From: Candidatus Brocadiaceae bacterium
GTDB taxonomy: Bacteria > Planctomycetota > Brocadiia > SM23-32
Assembly (NCBI GenBank): GCA_003551785.1
Contig: PUNP01000288.1
Span: 1 to 6,961 of the forward strand
Direction of reading: 5' to 3'
Length of the DNA stretch: 6,961 nt
The notes beneath the pieces are model-generated. The model worked only from the letters and a program-made list of their open reading frames with translations. It ran no database searches and was not told the DNA's origin. Below are positions 6,314-6,961 of the stretch, one piece after another (within the stretch, counting starts at the first letter, position 1; each line of letters begins with the position of its first letter). The position numbers and the translations under genes are program-made.

Positions 6314-6411
6314 CGCGTTTTCAGTGGTGCATCTGTGGCAAATGTCAAACGCCGCTGTATTCTTATACTGCAAGTGCAGACTTTTGCCGCAGATGCGCCG
6401 CTGAAGACGCG
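6314..6411 (+). repeat. 29-bp imperfect hairpin inside the element
   Basis: Arm 6314-6342 pairs with 6383-6411 along its whole length without bulges. There are 25 Watson-Crick pairs and 4 G-U pairs on the plus strand (6319/6406, 6325/6400, 6328/6397, 6336/6389). On the minus strand those four become A-C mismatches, so the plus-strand RNA folds better. The 40-nt loop contains a small hairpin CTGC/GCAG (6368-6379). TCAAACG (6345-6351) in the loop can also pair with CGTTTGA (6430-6436) downstream, a possible pseudoknot. Confidence 0.7.
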
Positions 6412-6492
6412 CCCGGTAGGGTAAACCGCCGTTTGAGGACATGATCGTACACACTGTGAATTTTTAAAGTCTCTAAAATGACACTTAAAAGG

Positions 6493-6514
6493 TTGATTAT
6501 CAATCTGTTATACT
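6493..6514 (+). promoter_or_regulatory. Small palindrome and extended -10-like sequence
   Basis: TTGATTATCAA (6493-6503) is a palindrome with one central base. Just after it TGTTATACT (6506-6514) matches an extended -10 (TGnTATAAT-like) on the plus strand, but no -35 is evident. If active it would fire out of the element, antisense to the ktrB-like gene. It could equally be an operator for minus-strand transcription. Weak evidence. Confidence 0.25.
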
Positions 6515-6551
6515 AATTCTTGTAGTTGGTTTATGAAATGCAGGTTAAAAC

Positions 6552-6961
6552 TTATCCAATAATCATCTTTGCTTCCGGATAATCGATCTGCACCTGGCGG
6601 GTAGGGCGCACAAGAACCAGAAAAGTCAGCGGGCCCACCCTCCCTATATACATCAGCAGCGTAATAACCAACTTACCAGGCGAGGAAAGTTCGGCCGTCA
6701 CCCCCATCGACAGACCGACGGTTCCGAAGGCCGAAAAACTTTCAAACAGCAGCTCGATCGGCGGATGCGGCTCAATAGCGCTGAGGAATGCAAACACCGC
6801 CATGACTACAAGCAGACTGCATCCAACCAGTGCAACGGCATCGTAAACCATCGTCTCCGATATCCTGCGTCCTGAAAGAACGACCCGGCTGCGGCCGCGG
6901 ATGACGGCCCAGACTACTGAAGCGAGAACCACCGCAGTAGTAATCTTCACCCCGCCGGCCG
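6552..6961 (-). CDS. ktrB: KtrB/TrkH-type K+ channel subunit, C-terminal part
   Basis: The C-terminal ~136 residues of a membrane K+ transporter of the Trk/Ktr/HKT superfamily; the N-terminal part lies beyond the window edge. The fragment opens with AGGVKITT, the conserved segment following the third pore region. It continues with a helix, then the fourth pore loop SAFGTVGLSMG carrying the selectivity-filter glycine, then YIGRVGPLT and the final helix, and it ends EAKMIIG as KtrB proteins typically do. It would partner with the RCK subunit encoded next on the same strand. The frame has no interruption and runs through the GTG at 6950, which is an internal valine and not a start. KtrB is favoured over TrkH by the paired single-RCK subunit and the C-terminus. 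Confidence 0.88.
   Translation of the reverse strand, partial: AGGVKITTAVVLASVVWAVIRGRSRVVLSGRRISETMVYDAVALVGCSLLVVMAVFAFLSAIEPHPPIELLFESFSAFGTVGLSMGVTAELSSPGKLVITLLMYIGRVGPLTFLVLVRPTRQVQIDYPEAKMIIG

Larger units (their letters stand above)
6299..6548. mobile_element. Candidate MITE-like or structured-RNA element with 15-bp terminal inverted repeats
   Basis: TTAACCTGCATTTCA (6299-6313) and TGAAATGCAGGTTAA (6534-6548) are perfect reverse complements bounding 250 bp. Because TTAA is itself palindromic, the outer four bases could be a TTAA target duplication with 11-bp terminal repeats (CCTGCATTTCA) inside. No transposase or other convincing gene lies within. The segment begins 3 bp past the ktrB-like stop and ends about 55 bp before the ktrA-like start, a gap where these genes are usually close together. 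Inside is a 29-bp stem (6314-6411). The alternative is a plus-strand structured RNA whose ends pair. Which it is cannot be decided from one copy. Confidence 0.5.

Noticed and set aside
6320..6348. Perfect -35 (TTGACA, minus strand, 6343-6348) as a ktrA promoter.
   Set aside because: No acceptable -10 occurs 16-18 nt downstream, and the site falls inside the hairpin and its loop.
6299..6548. Retron msr-msd RNA.
   Set aside because: Pairing ends and a long stem are suggestive, but no reverse transcriptase gene is in the window.
1..6961. CRISPR arrays, tRNA or rRNA genes, insertion-sequence transposases.
   Set aside because: No spaced direct repeats, no tRNA-like folds or rRNA motifs, and no transposase-like protein found by reading both strands.

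Overview
The window reads as a bacterial chromosomal segment of roughly balanced base composition, probably from an environmental or uncultured lineage. No gene here fixes the phylum. Most of it is an ion-transport neighbourhood into which a restriction-modification (R-M) cassette has been placed.

Layout, left to right. Positions 1-78 hold the last codons of an unidentified gene. Positions 79-543 are mostly non-coding and carry a strong stem-loop (314-360), a heptanucleotide tandem repeat (405-439) and a small palindrome (433-449). A cation diffusion facilitator (CDF) metal efflux transporter lies at 544-1446 (+). Everything after it is on the minus strand, so transcription runs from right to left: C-terminal part of a KtrB/TrkH K+ channel subunit (6552 to window edge), a 308-bp gap, a KtrA/TrkA-type RCK regulatory subunit (5557-6243), a 272-bp gap, a DNA methyltransferase (4425-5284), a PmeII/EcoO109I-like type II restriction endonuclease (3710-4447), and a SLC12-like cation-chloride cotransporter (1452-3710). 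The CDF gene and the cotransporter converge with only 5 bp between their stops.

Functionally, KtrB and KtrA would form a K+ uptake system, the SLC12-like protein would couple chloride to Na+/K+ movement, and the CDF protein would export divalent metals. The two R-M genes overlap by 23 bp and look more AT-rich than the transporters. The endonuclease stop overlaps the cotransporter ATG (TAATG), so the cassette is joined directly to the transporter. A good sigma70-like promoter (5391-5419) precedes the methyltransferase.

Two observations stand out. First, the methyltransferase reading frame breaks exactly inside its AdoMet-binding motif (DPFMGSG), and adding one base restores a complete protein down to the normal overlap with the endonuclease. 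This is either a sequence error or a real lesion beside an intact endonuclease. Second, the ktrB-ktrA gap contains a 250-bp segment bounded by perfect 15-bp inverted repeats ending in TTAA. Inside it is a 29-bp stem whose only non-Watson-Crick positions are G-U pairs when read on the plus strand. This looks like a small non-autonomous mobile element or a structured RNA, and it is the best candidate here for something undescribed.
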